7,522 bases of DNA, from the NCBI GenBank assembly GCA_030613125.1, contig JAUWMO010000162.1:1-7522 (forward strand). The letters are read 5' to 3'. Below the pieces are notes generated by a model that saw nothing but the letters and a program-made list of their open reading frames with translations, searched no databases and had not been told where the DNA came from. Of the stretch, positions 6,097 to 7,522 are shown piece by piece. Origin of the DNA: Bacteroidota bacterium. Its GTDB lineage: Bacteria > Bacteroidota > Bacteroidia > Bacteroidales > VadinHA17. The position numbers and the translations under genes are program-made. How positions within the stretch are numbered: the first letter of the stretch is position 1; every line of letters starts with the position of its first letter.

Positions 6097-7395
6097 TTAA
6101 GGATCGGCTAAGAGTTTTTCATAAGGTCTTGTTGTGTATATTTTCAGGATATTTCTTCTGCCTTGCCTGATCCACTTAGCAGATACATTTACAAAAAACA
6201 AGATAAATCGTTTAATCCTGGTATTCTCATCTAACTCTTTAAAGTATTTGCCAATAGATTTTAACATCCAATAATATATTACTGCTGCCATTGCTGTAAA
6301 TATGAGATACACTGTATTCTGTGCCAATGTGTCAAAGGGCGGATGCGACCAGTTAAAATCATTTTTTAACCGATCAAAATTTTGTTCTGCTGAACCACGC
6401 TGGTTATAAAATTTTATGACTTCTATAGCCGTAGAGTCATAATCTGTGGTTAATATGGAGTAATACCTGTACTCACCTTCAAAAAGATCTAAATTTTCTC
6501 CCGGCTCCCTTTTATGCCTGTAAAGAATAAGCCTGCAAGGATTATCTAATGAGTCTTTTCCAGGAGCATACCATGGTTGATCCCAATATTCAACATGTAC
6601 TTTTTTTGATAGCTTTCCCTTTTCCCATTTTATATCGTTTTGCAAAAGATCCCTTATGCTTTCAGTATCCTTACCCCGGATGTAATAAATAATTCCCTTT
6701 TCCCTGAGATATTTCATCACATCTCCCTGATAGCCTGCCGTATCTATGCGTATATACTTTATTTTTACTTCTTCTCCTTCTAACGATACTATTCCTCTAT
6801 CCAGTGTTTCTTTCATTTGATAGATCGAGGGCGAGTTGCCATTGCGTCCTTCTATATATACAGGATACTTCCCAATAAACATTATTCCGGGTTGATATCC
6901 ACATCCGTCTTTATAAGCACGGTTGCTATCTCCCTTAGTGGTCACTATAATTGTATTATCATAATCCAGAGTTTGTCCTTGTATTTTCCACTGGGGGTTT
7001 AATGCTGTGCCTAACTTTATCAATGCCTGGTTTAGCATTGTGTTTATATTGAAATAGTGGATAACACCTTGTCCTTTGGTATTGATAACATTCTGTTCTG
7101 CAAGTTGCTTACTACGGTATTTTATTACATCAGGGCTAGGTAATTCCAAAACTCCAGGCTTATTTACTTGACTGCGAACAAAATTTAAATCCTCTAAAAA
7201 GCCAGCTCCACTATAGATACTGTAACTTAACCCGAGGATAATGTCACTGTCATTATAGACAGCCTGTGGATGACGACCAGGTAAGTTGTTGTTTATCAGC
7301 TTATCTATCCCTTTTTGATTGATCAATTCGTGGATAAAATAAACTCCGCCTTGGTTTATTATCTGATTCTTTGTATCTTTAACTATTGAAATCAT
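6097..7395 (-). CDS. IS1380-family DDE transposase
   Basis: Full-length transposase of 432 residues, in the usual 410-450 range of the family, with no internal stop. It catalyses cut or copy of the surrounding element by the RNase H-like DDE mechanism. The catalytic residues are assigned by motif: Asp146 in LDYDNT (144-149; Asp144 is an alternative), Asp218 in RIDTAGY (216-222), and Glu337 in RGSAEQNFDRLKNDF (333-347). The last motif, with the preceding IKFYNQ, is highly typical of IS1380. A basic stretch near residues 404-418 follows the fold. Because all motifs are present, the copy may still be active. The ATG at 7395 gives the expected N-terminus; no Shine-Dalgarno sequence is present. 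The leader carries a strong hairpin (7410-7450) between the candidate promoter and the start codon. It points toward rex, and its transcript would have to stop before reaching that gene; a hairpin at 5951-5985 could do this. Confidence 0.95.
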   Translation of the reverse strand: MISIVKDTKNQIINQGGVYFIHELINQKGIDKLINNNLPGRHPQAVYNDSDIILGLSYSIYSGAGFLEDLNFVRSQVNKPGVLELPSPDVIKYRSKQLAEQNVINTKGQGVIHYFNINTMLNQALIKLGTALNPQWKIQGQTLDYDNTIIVTTKGDSNRAYKDGCGYQPGIMFIGKYPVYIEGRNGNSPSIYQMKETLDRGIVSLEGEEVKIKYIRIDTAGYQGDVMKYLREKGIIYYIRGKDTESIRDLLQNDIKWEKGKLSKKVHVEYWDQPWYAPGKDSLDNPCRLILYRHKREPGENLDLFEGEYRYYSILTTDYDSTAIEVIKFYNQRGSAEQNFDRLKNDFNWSHPPFDTLAQNTVYLIFTAMAAVIYYWMLKSIGKYFKELDENTRIKRFILFFVNVSAKWIRQGRRNILKIYTTRPYEKLLADP

Positions 7396-7409
7396 ATTTT
7401 TGATTTTTT

Positions 7410-7450
7410 AAAAAGGTGTAAGTTTCCCTGTTAGAGGTTTACACCTTTTT
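7410..7450. terminator. Strong hairpin in the transposase leader, terminator-like
   Basis: AAAAAGGTGTAA (7410-7421) and TTACACCTTTTT (7439-7450) form a perfect 12-bp inverted repeat with a 17-nt loop that can be extended by wobble pairs. On both strands the stem ends in a T-run, so it has the form of a bidirectional intrinsic terminator. It lies 15 nt upstream of the transposase ATG and inside its predicted leader. Such hairpins in other IS families reduce transposase expression from outside transcription; that role here is inferred. Confidence 0.6.
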
Positions 7451-7460
7451 TCGTTTACAC
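7437..7460 (+). repeat. Direct repeat GTTTACAC, 16-bp period
   Basis: GTTTACAC occurs at 7437-7444 and 7453-7460. The first copy is the right arm of the leader hairpin. The inverted core GGTGTAA stands at 7415-7421 and a related AGGTGAA at 7467-7473. Repeated half-sites one and a half helical turns apart could be protein-binding sites or remnants of a duplication. Confidence 0.4.
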
Positions 7461-7482
7461 TTATTTAGGTGAATATTTATCT

Positions 7483-7513
7483 TAAAGATAACAATATAAT
7501 CGATTGATACAAA
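7483..7513 (-). promoter_or_regulatory. Candidate transposase promoter
   Basis: On the minus strand TTTG (7513-7510), a 19-nt spacer and TATCTTTA (7490-7483) fit TTTG-N19-TAnnTTTG with one mismatch in the last base. Transcription would start near 7477 and the leader would include the 7410-7450 hairpin. Confidence 0.4.
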
Positions 7514-7522
7514 ATATATTAA

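Larger units (their letters stand above)
5857..7522 (-). mobile_element. IS1380-family insertion sequence (right end outside the window)
   Basis: An intact IS1380-type transposase gene at 6097-7395 defines the element. The left boundary is an inference: CCTCAAATTCGCAGG at 5857 starts with CCT, as ISEcp1 and other family members do, and marks a change from almost pure A/T sequence. The reverse complement of this end is not found before 7522, so the right terminal repeat should lie further right. IS1380 elements are commonly about 1.6-1.7 kb, which would place it shortly after the window edge. The 240 nt between the boundary and the transposase stop hold a hairpin (5955-5985) and no gene; 5986-6096 shows nothing recognisable. 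Confidence 0.6.

Noticed and set aside
6817..7002. Plus-strand open frame of 61 codons inside the transposase gene
   Set aside because: Antisense to a well-conserved transposase; no start context or motif.

Overview
The window looks like chromosomal DNA from a Bacteroidota bacterium, probably an anaerobic member of Bacteroidales/Marinilabiliales. The support is as follows. Start codons lack Shine-Dalgarno sequences and sit behind A/T-rich leaders. Several upstream regions fit the Bacteroidota promoter pattern (TTG/TTTG, about 19 nt, TAnnTTTG). Signal peptides end in A-Q. The gene families (fused-type ADP-forming acyl-CoA synthetase, large M14 peptidase, BAPKO_0422-type barrel, Rex, IS1380 transposase) are also typical. 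The genus cannot be fixed from this sequence.

Layout: (1) Positions 1-1418, minus strand, hold the N-terminal 472 codons of an ADP-forming acetyl/acyl-CoA synthetase that runs off the left edge. (2) A 220-nt divergent intergenic region with a candidate promoter in each direction separates it from (3) 1639-4215, plus strand, an exported 858-residue M14 zinc peptidase with a C-terminal glutamine-amidotransferase-like domain. (4) Positions 4216-4488 are non-coding and carry a compact multi-hairpin sequence followed by the best promoter in the window. (5) 4489-4956, plus strand, is a small outer-membrane beta-barrel protein. (6) 4986-5621, minus strand and convergent with the barrel gene, is the redox repressor Rex, with a well-formed Rex operator overlapping its own -7 element. 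(7) 5622-5856 is very AT-rich and contains three successive dyad-symmetric sites, the last in a 12-bp tandem repeat. (8) From about 5857 to beyond the right edge lies an IS1380-family insertion sequence with an intact transposase on the minus strand (6097-7395), a downstream hairpin terminator candidate and a strong hairpin in the transposase leader.

The genes do not form one operon: orientation changes between all neighbours except the peptidase and barrel genes, and the barrel gene has its own promoter. The main metabolic theme is fermentative energy and redox balance. The synthetase makes ATP from acyl-CoA, and Rex senses NADH/NAD+. However, no Rex operator is visible in front of the synthetase gene, so a regulatory link is not supported here. 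I found no convincing undescribed multi-gene system. The points most worth a second look are the Rex autoregulatory site, the hairpin-guarded transposase leader, the palindrome array beside the insertion sequence, and the multi-hairpin element at 4294-4347.
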